Below are positions 34,069-43,964 of a stretch of 64,000 nt of DNA, piece after piece. Below the pieces are notes generated by a model. The model was not told the DNA's origin. It did no database searches and was given only the letters and a program-made list of their open reading frames with translations. The position numbers and the translations under genes were made by a program. The stretch's first letter is position 1, and the number at the start of each line of letters is the position of its first letter. The DNA comes from Echria macrotheca (taxonomy: Eukaryota > Ascomycota > Sordariomycetes > Sordariales > Schizotheciaceae): NCBI GenBank assembly GCA_030411725.1, contig MU839828.1, positions 1,364,001 to 1,428,000 of the forward strand, given 5' to 3'.

Positions 34069-34697
34069 TTTTCGAATGCGATATTCCAATCGGTGTCCTT
34101 CCTGCTCGGATTGTGAGCCTATAAACCTTGAGCAGTTTTAGAGGAAGGGGGCATGTTTGCTTGGTGCGCCACGCCCCTCCCTCCCCACCAACGTCAACAC
34201 AGTTTCGCACATGTATTTTGCTGAGTGGATATGTATTCGCCCTGCTATAGATCAATGTTCCCAAATAGTTTGAGGAAATCTTCATAACCATAAATGGACA
34301 TCTGAGGAGTGGCGAACAATTGTCGCAGTCATACAGACCTTTAGGGAGTGTCTGCATCCCAGTGTCACACAGCGCATGTGGTGTTTTGGTGCAGCTAGCG
34401 GCGTTCCACGGGATTTGTTCTGTTTCCTCTGTCGATGACCCACGCATACTAGCCCTCAGCGCAGACAGTGATCAATTGACTCAATGCTCGACACTGCATC
34501 CCAACAGCAGTCAGTAATAGTCTTGGCATATCCGAGCTCACAGAACGTTGCCACTTTGTGATCCTAAAGATATAAAGATAAATACGCATATGCTGTATGC
34601 CAACCGTTGCTACTCATGTTTTGTCCGCATTTCCCCTGGCTTTCCCCTAGCCACCCATATATACCCCTACTGACCCGCCATCACTTCCATCGGCTGA
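34069..34697. other. Intergenic; nothing recognised
   Basis: Between the tRNA-Lys 5' end and the HET-C2 stop codon. No coding or RNA signal seen. The 177-codon frame crossing the tRNA is rejected. Confidence 0.5.
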
Positions 34698-35492
34698 TCA
34701 CTTCCACTGGGCCTCCTTGCTGGCCAAAAACTCCTTGAGAATACCCACAATCTTCTCGAGCGCCGCAAGGTACTCCTGCAGCTCCGTCTGCACCTTGGCG
34801 TCGTCATTACCCAGCTTGCCGTAGAAATCATTACGGTACGGACAGGCGCTCATGGCGGCGCTGAAGATGGGCTTCACCAGGAAGCTGTGGTGGGGTTTGA
34901 GCGTCGAGCCGTAGGCACCCCGGAAAGAGTCGGCCAGCTCCTCTCCCGGCTTGGAGACGTTGTTGCTCAGAGCCAGACATGTGAATTCCAGACCTCTTGA
35001 TATATCATGTCAGAATTTCCCCAGAATCAACATAGTGTCTTCCTCACCTCACCAACCACAACAGGCCCTCGGTCGCCACGTGTGACTTTGTCTTGAGCTC
35101 GTTCCTGACGAGGTCCTGCAAATTCTGAGACTCGAGGGGGGCGGCGAGATATCGCTTGCGGATTTTCTAGTTACCGGGGAGCGTAAGTTTTGTTCCAAAA
35201 GCGGCGGTGAACAGAGACGCACCTCGACATTGCCCAGCATGTCCTTCTTGACGGGAGAAAACGCGACGGAACCGAGGAGATCTTGACATTGTCAGCGCTT
35301 GTGTGTCCTTGCGCGTTTGCCCATCCAAGGAAAGCTACCAAACATAGTGGTCAGAGACTCGGCCGCTTCGAGGAACTCCTCGGTGGAGATGGCGTCCTTG
35401 TTGGCAGCATCCACGGGAACTTGGGTGAAGGGCTTCTTCATGGTGTCGATGTAGGTGCCCCCGGCGGGGATCTGGGCTACGGCGGCCGCCAT
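34698..35492 (-). CDS. het-c: Glycolipid transfer protein HET-C2
   Basis: Model: complement(join(34698..34995,35048..35166,35223..35281,35339..35492)), 209 residues, next to 208 for Podospora HET-C. The three introns are 52-57 bp. The GLTP fold moves glycosphingolipids between membranes from the cytosol. Head-group ligands of the family are placed as expected: Asp65, Asn69 and Lys72 in KKDMLGNVEK, Trp108 in GLLWLVRGLEF and His147 in LKPHHSFLVKP. In Podospora anserina het-c is a heterokaryon-incompatibility locus acting with het-d/het-e STAND proteins. Whether the locus acts in allorecognition here cannot be told from one allele. A MITE-like element lies 333 bp upstream of the start codon. Confidence 0.93.
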
Positions 35493-36707
35493 GATTTCGG
35501 TGATTTTCTCGGGTACAGGCTTGTTCGACAGTCGCTCTTGCTACGCTCAGGAAGAAAGAAGCTGTTGGCGGTCAACGGCCAGACACGATGATGAACCCCA
35601 CCAGGCCCTGGCCGGCCCATTTTTAGCCACTCGCGGCTGCGACCCCTCCCTGACCCCTCCCCCGCAGTGATTGGTGCCCTGGAAACCAGACGACACGATA
35701 ACAAATGGGGTCACGTGGCATACGTCAAACAATGTAGAGTTGGGAAAAGATGAGATGGCATTACTTTGCATCAGGGTAAGGATAGGGATATTGGAACTTC
35801 TTGGGGTTTGGGAACTTTCTTGGGGTACGGAGGCTCCGGCCAAAAGAAAGGGTCCCCTCGCCCAGTGCGCAGATCACCCCTGCTCACTGCCTGGCCAACC
35901 ACTTATCGCAAGCCTATCGCGCACACAGTGCAGCAGCCATCCAAAATTCAGGACTAGTAGCCCTGAGATTTAGCGAGGTGAGCACTAAATCAAGCGGCCT
36001 TCCAGTGCTTCTCACCTACAGGCAAGGATAGTTTCGACAGTGTGAATAACTCTGAAAACTTAACTCCGTACTGTGGAGGGGGACCCTCTCTTTTGGCCGG
36101 AGCCTCCGTACCTGTCTGGTTTCGAAACGAGTGCCGTGGACTACCCGGTGGCCTTCGAACTCGGCTCTCCTCAACACCCTGACCAGTGACCACTCAACGA
36201 TAGTCAAAGAGAGGCCCCGAAACAAGGTCAGTAGGAGGCTAAGGGCTGAGATCAGAGAAACGAGTATTACCAGACTAGGATTCAGGCTACCCACGGGCTA
36301 CGTGTAGTGCAATGCGGATGAATAAACAGCGCTCCAACCGCCTCGAACACATTGGATGACGTCATGGCTTGAGCTGCCCGTGCAAGTCCAACATGTCCAA
36401 CATAATGGCTCCTGCGGTTGCACACCTGTTCCGGAGGATTTTAGACCAGTTCATTATTGGCTGTGAGAAGTTGGCAAGCTCTCGGCGTGATACCGATTAT
36501 CCGAGCGAGCTCTTCGTCGGCATGATCACAGCGGAAGCGCTTGGTTAAGAAGCTGGCCGCATCCGTCATCGTCCTCATTATTTGAGCATCCTGCAATTCC
36601 CGCCCGAGAATATCTCAATTGGCCTTTCTTCCATGTGACCTCCATCTGAAGGCTTTCGGTTCCTCAACAATTTCCATACCAACTAAATCCTAGGACCAGA
36701 CGTAGCC
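35493..36707. promoter_or_regulatory. Divergent region between HET-C2 and phospholipase D, with MITE
   Basis: Promoter space for both divergent genes (starts 35492 on - and 36708 on +). It contains the MITE-like element at 35826-36110. No ORF here carries a recognisable domain. Confidence 0.55.
35826..36110. mobile_element. MITE-like element, 32-bp terminal inverted repeats
   Basis: A 285-bp segment bounded by inverted repeats at 35826-35857 and 36079-36110, matching at 31 of 32 positions. The arms start TACGGAGGCTCCGGCCAAAA. Both ends are TA, consistent with the TA target duplication of Tc1/mariner/pogo-type DNA transposons. There is no transposase ORF inside, so it would be a non-autonomous derivative. 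Confidence 0.85.
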
Positions 36708-39210
36708 ATGGGGGAACCAAACGGGAAACACCACCTCAGTGACAAACTCAAGCATCCCCTCCATGAGCTCAAAGAAAAGCTCCACCATACCCATCTTGGG
36801 GATGCCAAAGTGCACCTGATCCACCAAAAGTATGGCCGAATCTTTCTCGTCTGTCACAGGGCTAACTCGACATAGACACAAGATCGGCAAGTTTGCGAAC
36901 CTGTTCAACCCCCAGCATCGCCACGATGAAGCCCACGAGAAGGCCTGCGATGAGAAGCGCAGCCGCATCTGCCAGTCCCACCGCTTCGAGTCGTACTTCC
37001 CCGAGCGCGAAGGCAACATGGTCAAGTGGTATGTCGACGGCCGGGACTACTTCTGGGCCGTGTCGGTCGCGCTCGAAAAGGCCAAGGAGACCATCTACAT
37101 CGCCGACTGGTGGCTCTCCCCGGAGCTCTTCCTGCGCCGTCCTCCCTACTTCAACCAAGAGTGGCGTCTCGATCAGGTCCTGAAACGGCGCGCCGAGGCC
37201 GGCGTCAAGATCTACATCATCGTCTACCGCGAGGTCCAGGCGGCCCTGACGTGCAACTCGGAGCACACCAAGCACGCGCTGCAGTCTCTGTGTCCCGAGG
37301 GTTCCCCCGGCTACGGCAACATCAAGATCATGCGGCACCCGGACCACAACGTGCTGGAGAACGCGGCCGACATGACGTTTTATTGGGCCCACCACGAGAA
37401 GTTCATCGTCATCGACTACGAGATGGCGTTTGTCGGCGGTCTCGACCTCTGTTTTGGTCGGTGGGACAACCATCAGCATACCCTGTCGGATGTGCATCCC
37501 GAAGGCGTTGCGAACGAGCTCTGGCCCGGCCAAGACTTCAACAACAACCGCATCATGGACTTTAAGAACGTCCAGGACTGGAAGCAGAACGAGCTGAGCA
37601 AGGCCGACTATGGCCGCATGCCCTGGCACGATGTGGCCATGGGAATCATCGGGCCTAGTGTCTACGATGTGGCCGAGCACTTTGTTCTTCGCTGGAATTT
37701 CGTGAAGCGTGACAAGTATAAGCGGGATCGCCGCTTCGAATGGCTCGAGCTCAGGGGTCGTCAGGGGGAAGATGAGGATCTGGTTGGAGTCCAACGGCCG
37801 CACCATCCAGTCGGTGGATATACGCTGCATCCCCTCTCCCCGATGGAGAGCAAGAAACTCGACAACCGCGGCAGCCTCAAGGTCCAGGTTGTGCGGTCAA
37901 GCTCGGACTGGTCCAGCGGCGTTCTGACGGACCACTCGATTCAGAACGCATACCACGAGCTCATCCGCAACGCGAAACACTATGTGTACATCGAGAACCA
38001 GTTCTTCATCACGGCCACGGGAGAACATCAGAATCCCATCCACAACACCATCGGACGCGCCATTGTCGATGCCGTGGTCCAAGCGGCCAAGGAGAACCGC
38101 AAGTTCCGCGTCATCGTCGTGATACCTGCCATCCCCGGATTCGCCGGCGATCTGCGAGAGGACGGCGCCATCGGAACGAGGGCAATCATGGACTACCAAT
38201 ACACGTCGATCTGGCGCGGCGAGCACAGCATCTTTGAGCAGATCAAGAAGGAGGGCGTCGATCCCACCAAGCACATCTACTTTTTCAATCTCCGGAGCTA
38301 CGACCGGCTGAACAAGACGTCGGCGATACAGAGGCAGGAGCAGGAGTCGGGCGTCAACTACCAGGAGCTCCAGCGGGCCGAGGCCGAGGAGGTTATGGGA
38401 GAAGGCATCCACGGGACGATTGATGTGTCGGGCGGCCGAGACCGGCACATGGGCAAGCTGCACGAGCAGCGCGGGGCCGGGGAGAGCGCGGAGCTGAAGA
38501 AGGACACAGCAGAGGCGCAGCGGCCGGACGCCGAGGAGCAGGGGATCGACAAGAAGCGGCGGTTCGAGGCAGCCGGACACGAGAACGACAAAAACGACAC
38601 GCCGTTCAGCGTCGCCCACCACGCCATGGCCACGCCCGGTTCGATCCTCGATGTCCCGTGGGAGGGCGACGCAGAGGACGAGGTGAACCACTGGATCCAG
38701 GAGGAGCTGTACATCCACGCCAAGCTGTTGATCGTCGACGACCGTGTGGTAGTCTGCGGTTCGAGCAATCTTAATGATCGCAGCCAGCTCGGATACCACG
38801 ACAGCGAGCTGAGCGTCGTGATGGAGGATAGCGACAAGATCCAGTCGACCATGGACGGCGAACCGTTCGAGGCGGGGCGGCATGCGTCGAGTCTGAGACG
38901 ATATCTCTGGCGCGAACATTTGGGTCTGCTGCCGCCGCAGGACCCGGACGCGTCTGAGGATCCGAATGCGCAGCCGCCGGGTGACGACAGCCCGAACGAT
39001 GTGCGTGATAATGACGAGACGTGGAAGATGGTCGAGGACCCGTTGAGTGATGAGCTTTGGGAGAGGTGGACGAGCCAGGCGACGAAGAATACGCAGATAT
39101 TTCGGCAGTTGTTTCATGCTGATCCTGATGATCACGGTATGTTTTTTTTCCTTCTTTCTTTTTTTTTTTTTTTGGTCTCCTGTTTTGGGGGCGGTATAAA
39201 AAAACAACAC

Positions 39211-39246
<36 letters not shown>

Positions 39247-39321
39247 CNNNNNNNNNNAAAAAAACCCCACCCCCCCCCCCCCCCCCAAAAAAAAAAAAAA
39301 AAAACCCCAAAAAAAAACACC

Positions 39322-39352
<31 letters not shown>

Positions 39353-39616
39353 ATCCCAAAAAAAAAAAAAAAACAATGACTAATAATATGATGGGAAACA
39401 GTAAAAACATTCGACGACTACAACGGATTCCTCCCAGCAAAGGGCGTCAAGCCAGGCCACATCTTCGACAGGATGATCCCCCCGGAAGAGGTGAGGGCGA
39501 AGCTGGCGCAGATCAAGGGGCATTTGGTGTGGATGCCTATGCAGTTTTTGAAGGACGCGCCCATGGCTGAGTGGGGGTTGCAGGTTAATAGTTGGACTGA
39601 GAGTGTTTATACTTAG
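36708..39616 (+). CDS. Phospholipase D
   Basis: Model: join(36708..36829,36876..39136,39402..39616), 865 residues. The first intron is 46 bp (GTATGG, branch GCTAAC, TAG). The second spans 39137-39401 and contains an assembly gap. The enzyme hydrolyses phosphatidylcholine to phosphatidic acid and choline. Both catalytic HKD motifs are intact: HEKFIVID then GGLDLCFGRWD (about residue 214), and HAKLLIVDD then GSSNLNDRS (about residue 654). YIENQFFI and the RWNF region lie between. No PX or PH domain precedes the catalytic core, so this is the shorter fungal form. A charged Glu/Lys-rich insert (about 540-625) separates the halves. The C-terminus continues in exon 3 with TFDDYNGFLPAKGV and ends NSWTESVYT. 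Confidence 0.92.
39211..39365. other. Assembly gap and homopolymer artefact
   Basis: A run of over 30 G (39213-39246, then one C) precedes ten N (39248-39257), followed by alternating A and C homopolymers. This sits wholly inside the last intron of the phospholipase D gene, so the coding model is not affected, but the intron length is unreliable. Confidence 0.95.
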
Positions 39617-41387
39617 TTTTGTTAGGTATTGTTTGTATTGTTAGGTCATTGGTATTGTTTGGTCTTGGGGGTTTTGGGGTACCCAGTCTAGGTGTGTTTT
39701 TGTTGCGTGAAATTGATAGGGGTTGAGGTAACTATCTGTATAAGGGGATGTGTATGTGGTGTTTGCGGTTGTGTGTTTATGATGGGATGCATCTTATGAA
39801 TGACTTGGGTGTGGCATAAAGTATCTTTGCTCTCGACTTTGGGGTTTTGGTATTTTATGTCCCTTTGTCCGTTGAGTATATATCTTGGGGTTTTATTTGT
39901 AGTCTATGAGAGGTATGGATACGAATGGTTGACTGTGTGCATGTATCTGATGATGCAGGCCCGTGATAAATTGACTTCGGCGTTAATACAACTATATTCG
40001 TGCTTGACTTTGGGGTTTTGTTCTCTCATGTCCCTGTATCTTCTGGGGTGTATCTACGGTTTATTCGGGTTTTTATTTTGCAGTTTATGCGGTATGGATG
40101 GGGTAGGTAGTTGAGTGTGTGTTGATGCCTTGCTGTGATATGTGATATGTGGGCGGTAACACATCTATAATTGTGCTTGACTTTGTAATTTTGTTCTCTT
40201 ATGTGTCTGTATCTGTTGGGGTGTATATGTCTTTGGGTTGTAGTTGTAGAGTATGGGGTATGAGGTATGGAGGGGTCGGTTGAGTGTTTGTTTGATGATG
40301 GGATCCTGTGATGACTGACTTGGGCGATAGCAAATCCATATTCGTGCTTGAATTTGTCATTTTGTTCTCGTAGGCGCTTGTATCTGTTGGGTTGTGTTTC
40401 TTCTTGTAATTTGTGTAGTTTCATGAGAGGTATGAATGTAGCTGGTTCAGTGTCTGTTCTTTTCGATGATGGGATGCCGCTTATGACTGACTTGCGCGAT
40501 AGAATATCTAAATTTGTGCTCTAATTTGGTATTTTCTCTTCATATATGACTGTCCGGGTGTATCTCTATGGGCTTCAATTCATGGGTTACCGGGCAGAGG
40601 TATAGATGTGGTCAGTTGAGTGAGTATGTACATATACTTGATGATAGGCTCCTGTAATAATTGACTTGGGCGATGGCAATCCAAATTTTTGCTCGACTTT
40701 GCCATGTTCTCTTTGTATATACCTGTTGGGTTATAACTCATGGATTACCAGGATGAGGTATAGATGTGGTCAGTTCGGTATATATGCTTGATGATGGACT
40801 CCTGTGATAATTGACTTCGGCGATAGCACATCCATATTTTTGCTGGACCTTGGCATGTTATTCTCATATCTCCCTCCTGAGATATATCTCTCTGGGCTGA
40901 AATATGGGTTATGAGTCATGGATTTGCTTGGTCGAGCGTGTACATTTGTTCGATCATGGGATGCTTGATAACAAACTTGGGTGATAGCACATCCATATTT
41001 GTGCTCAACTTCGGCATATTCTTCTAATGTGTTCCTGTTCCATTGGGATGTATATCCCATCCCCTCCTTGTCGGACAGGGCAAGTCCAAATGCATCGGAC
41101 GCTTCAAATGCGCGCCCTGTTCTCTCCTCCTCCTGGGACCTGGGCTGACTGTTGGTGCGTTTGAGTTGTCACCGATCTGGATCAAGACACACCTGGAGGG
41201 TCTTTTCCTTCTTCATATCTTGTTGTTGCTGGGTCTGATCGCAAAGACCCAAGCATTCAAGCCTCACCGACACATTACAGCCATGGGAACACAGGCATGA
41301 CCATTTGCAACACCACAGCCATAAACACAAAAAAATACCGTCTCTCATAAAGGGGTATCACCACCTAACGTCTTCTCATCAAAGCCA
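39617..41387. other. Intergenic between convergent genes, mostly repeat array
   Basis: Lies between the stop codons of phospholipase D and DBP7. The T/G-rich plus strand is occupied largely by the degenerate ~170-bp repeat array listed separately. The ORFs here are read through the repeats and have no protein-like features. Confidence 0.7.
39780..41060. repeat. Degenerate ~170-bp tandem repeat array (about 8 units)
   Basis: A conserved anchor (GACTTGGGCGATAGCACATC and variants, followed by ATATT.GTGCTCGACTTTGG) recurs at about 39802, 39973, 40147, 40317, 40488, 40663, 40813 and 40974. Spacings are roughly 171, 174, 170, 171, 175, 150 and 161 bp. Each unit continues with TTCTC..ATGT.CCTGT, then a TGTATCTC-type block and a GATGATGGGAT block. 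Units are well diverged. The preceding 150 bp may hold a further worn copy. Confidence 0.8.
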
Positions 41388-43709
41388 CTACCCCAAATTA
41401 AACTCACTAGAAGCATTCATCAAAGCCCTCATCTTCTCCTTCATCCTCCTCGCCGCATCCCCATCCACCGCCGCCCCAACCCCATCCTCTGCATCCCAAG
41501 AACCCTTCCCACCACTCTGTGTCTTGTTCCCACCACCACCACTCTGTATCTTGCCACTATCCTTCGCCTTAATCGACCGCTTCGCAACCCCCCCACCAAT
41601 CCCCCCCGGCGTCTCCCGCAGACAAAAACTCTTGGCCATGTGCCCCAGATGCAGCTGCTCCTTGTCGAAATACACCCTCTCCTCCCGAACATGCGTGGCA
41701 TACGCGCGAATATGTGACCGAAACGCCTGGCGGGCTGCATCCAACAAGGGATTGCTCGGCACCGGTTTTGCATTGCGGTCTTTGCCTTTCCCTCCCTTCT
41801 TCGGGGCATCACCCTCGTCACCGTCAGGACGGGCGAGTAACCGCTGCTCGAGATGGAGCTGCAACGCCTCGGCGCGGGATGTCCATGTCTGCTTCTCATT
41901 CTCATTCTCGGCGTTCTCATACGGCGCCGGCAGGTTGACTGCCGACGACAACCCCTTTTGGAGGATCGATTCGTAGAGTTGCGAGGTCGGTGTCGGCGTG
42001 CCGAGAACCGATCTGTATCCTTCTTCGCACCCAGGAAGAAGGAAGAGGACGGCCTTTCCGGAGCGGCCGGCGCGGGCTGTTCGGCCGATGCGGTGCACGT
42101 GGTCGGACACGGCGAAGGCAGGATCGTACTCGATGACTACGTCGACGGCAGGAACGTCAAGTCCGCGGGAGGATATATCGGTGGTGATAAGTACGGCTGG
42201 CTCTTTCGAGTTGGTGAACGCGTGGAGCGTTGATGTCCGCACCGGTTGCGCTAGTGACCCGTGGAGCTTGTGCACCATCACCGTCGGCGTGGCGGGAGAT
42301 GTGATATACGACGCCGGAGCAACCGTCGCGGCAATGTGTGGGTTCGGTTTTGCGTCTGGCTCAGTCTCGAGCGGCATCGGAGATTTGAGCAGCTCAAAGT
42401 GGAAGTCGACCGAGTCGGCACAGGAAATAAAGATTATGACCTTCTTGATGGCGCCCCGTTTTGAAAAGGTCGACTTGAGGAGCGCAATCAACGTGACCAG
42501 TCGAAGTTTCGCCGGCACAATAAGACAGGTTTGTTGCAGCTGGGCCGGCGCGCTGAACTTGGACTCGTCCGCACCCGTCTCGGCGTCCTTCTCCATATCG
42601 GCCTTGGAGGCGGTGATGTGGATGGCATCCTCCAGACTGATTTCCCCCAACTTCTGGACGTTCATCTTCATGGTCGCGGAACACAACACGGTAACTCTCC
42701 TCGCGGGAAGAATGCCATCCAGGACCAAACCCTCCTTGTTTTCCCTCTCCAGCTTGTCCTTCCTGATCTTTCCAACAATCATCCGAATGTCATCCTCAAA
42801 ACCCATCTCCATCATTCGGTCGCCTTCGTCGAGCACAAGCCAGCGGACCATTCCGACGTCCAGTACCTTTGTGTTGTCCAGGTGGTCCGTCAGACGACCC
42901 GGCGTTGCAATCAAAATATTGGCCCCTTTCCTGATGCGCGCCTTTTCTGCGTGCTTGCTCTCGCCACCCATCATCGTTGTGCAAACCAGCCAGGGGGCGC
43001 ACCGAAGAACCTTCTCGAGCACGACCGAGATCTGCTTGCAGAGTTCGCGAGTGGGCGCCAGGATGATGGCGAACAACCCCGAATTGCGATGTACCTTGAC
43101 GGGTTTAGAAGTCCCGTCCTCGTTCATGCTCAGACCCAGTATCCGCTGCACGATCGGAAGCAAATACGCCAGCGTTTTGCCTGAGCCAGTCTCGGCCTGG
43201 AGGAATGCATCGCTGTCCTCCTTGATCAGCTGTGGTATGGTATTCTTCTGGATCGCCGTGGGCGCCTTCATCTCGAGCTTCGTGGCCAAGTGGTGCGCGA
43301 CTCGTCGTGAGAGCCCAAGAGCATGGAAGGTTGAGGCTTCATCGGAGAGGGGAGCGTTGGAGGGGATTGCGGGTTCGGCCTCGGCCTCGGGCTGCTCGTC
43401 GAAGGCGGTGACGGCCGTGGGATTTTTCGTAAAGATGCTCGATGAGATGGCGCCCGTCTTCATGGCATGGCTCGGGACATGGTCGACGGTGGCGGTCTTT
43501 TGGATCTTGAAGTGCCTGTCGACGGTGCCATCTTCGGTTCTCTGTCGCTTCGCCGGTCGATTCGCATCGTCGGTGGCCGGTTTCTGCCATTTCTTGACGC
43601 TGTTTTGCGCCCGCACTCTGTCCCTCCAACGGCCGCCCTTGAACTTGACTTGGCTGGTGGCCGGGGCGTCGTCCAGCTCAAAGTTGAGCAGCATACCATC
43701 GTCGGCCAT
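41388..43709 (-). CDS. DBP7: DEAD-box RNA helicase Dbp7
   Basis: Single exon, 773 residues, starting MADDGMLLNFELDD. ATP-dependent RNA helicase of the nucleolus needed for 60S ribosomal subunit assembly. Motifs in order: Q motif around LGLSRRVAHHL and APTAIQKNTIPQL, motif I AETGSGKT, Ia PTRELCKQ, motif II DEGD in LVLDEGDRMMEMGFED, motif III SATM, IV around KVIIFISCADSVDFH, V TDISSRGLDVP, and VI HRIGRTARAGRSG. The DEGD variant of motif II and the extended N-terminus with KFKGGRWRDRVRAQ are characteristic of Dbp7 rather than of other DEAD-box proteins. The tail is Gly/Lys-rich. It ends 1.8 kb from the phospholipase D stop, in convergent orientation. The start is preceded by a duplicated CTAGGTGGTTGAC motif (43733-43762). 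Confidence 0.93.
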   Translation of the reverse strand: MADDGMLLNFELDDAPATSQVKFKGGRWRDRVRAQNSVKKWQKPATDDANRPAKRQRTEDGTVDRHFKIQKTATVDHVPSHAMKTGAISSSIFTKNPTAVTAFDEQPEAEAEPAIPSNAPLSDEASTFHALGLSRRVAHHLATKLEMKAPTAIQKNTIPQLIKEDSDAFLQAETGSGKTLAYLLPIVQRILGLSMNEDGTSKPVKVHRNSGLFAIILAPTRELCKQISVVLEKVLRCAPWLVCTTMMGGESKHAEKARIRKGANILIATPGRLTDHLDNTKVLDVGMVRWLVLDEGDRMMEMGFEDDIRMIVGKIRKDKLERENKEGLVLDGILPARRVTVLCSATMKMNVQKLGEISLEDAIHITASKADMEKDAETGADESKFSAPAQLQQTCLIVPAKLRLVTLIALLKSTFSKRGAIKKVIIFISCADSVDFHFELLKSPMPLETEPDAKPNPHIAATVAPASYITSPATPTVMVHKLHGSLAQPVRTSTLHAFTNSKEPAVLITTDISSRGLDVPAVDVVIEYDPAFAVSDHVHRIGRTARAGRSGKAVLFLLPGCEEGYRSVLGTPTPTSQLYESILQKGLSSAVNLPAPYENAENENEKQTWTSRAEALQLHLEQRLLARPDGDEGDAPKKGGKGKDRNAKPVPSNPLLDAARQAFRSHIRAYATHVREERVYFDKEQLHLGHMAKSFCLRETPGGIGGGVAKRSIKAKDSGKIQSGGGGNKTQSGGKGSWDAEDGVGAAVDGDAARRMKEKMRALMNASSEFNLG

Positions 43710-43732
43710 TTCGTGAGGTGGTATTGGGGCCG

Positions 43733-43762
43733 ACTAGGTGGTTGACTACCTAGGTGGTTGAC
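43733..43762. repeat. Direct repeat upstream of DBP7
   Basis: CTAGGTGGTTGAC occurs twice, 16 bp apart, 25-55 bp upstream of the DBP7 start codon. It may duplicate a promoter or leader element. Confidence 0.7.
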
Positions 43763-43964
43763 AATATGCTGCAGCTTCAACCAAAAAGTTCAGAAAAGTC
43801 CAATGGCCCCGCGGGCAGAATCGATAGCGGCGCAGTCGTCATTGGCTGAACGTAGGTCAGGGTCTCCACTTGGCTTGACAAAAGTTCACCGCCTTCCTAA
43901 TTTAGGCCCCGCCCTCACCATGTTTGACTTTGACAACTATCATGTACATTACTATTTGCGGGCA

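Noticed and set aside
33914..34447. 177-codon minus-strand frame
   Set aside because: It reads straight through the tRNA-Lys gene and has no domain.
36862..37830. 322-codon minus-strand frame, and another at 37897-39288
   Set aside because: Both lie opposite phospholipase D exon 2, and the second reads through the assembly gap.
39780..41060. CRISPR-like array
   Set aside because: The repeats are ~170 bp, diverged and without spacer structure, in a eukaryotic genome.
41998..43716. 572-codon plus-strand frame
   Set aside because: Exactly opposite the DBP7 coding region, whose helicase motifs are complete; no recognisable domain of its own.
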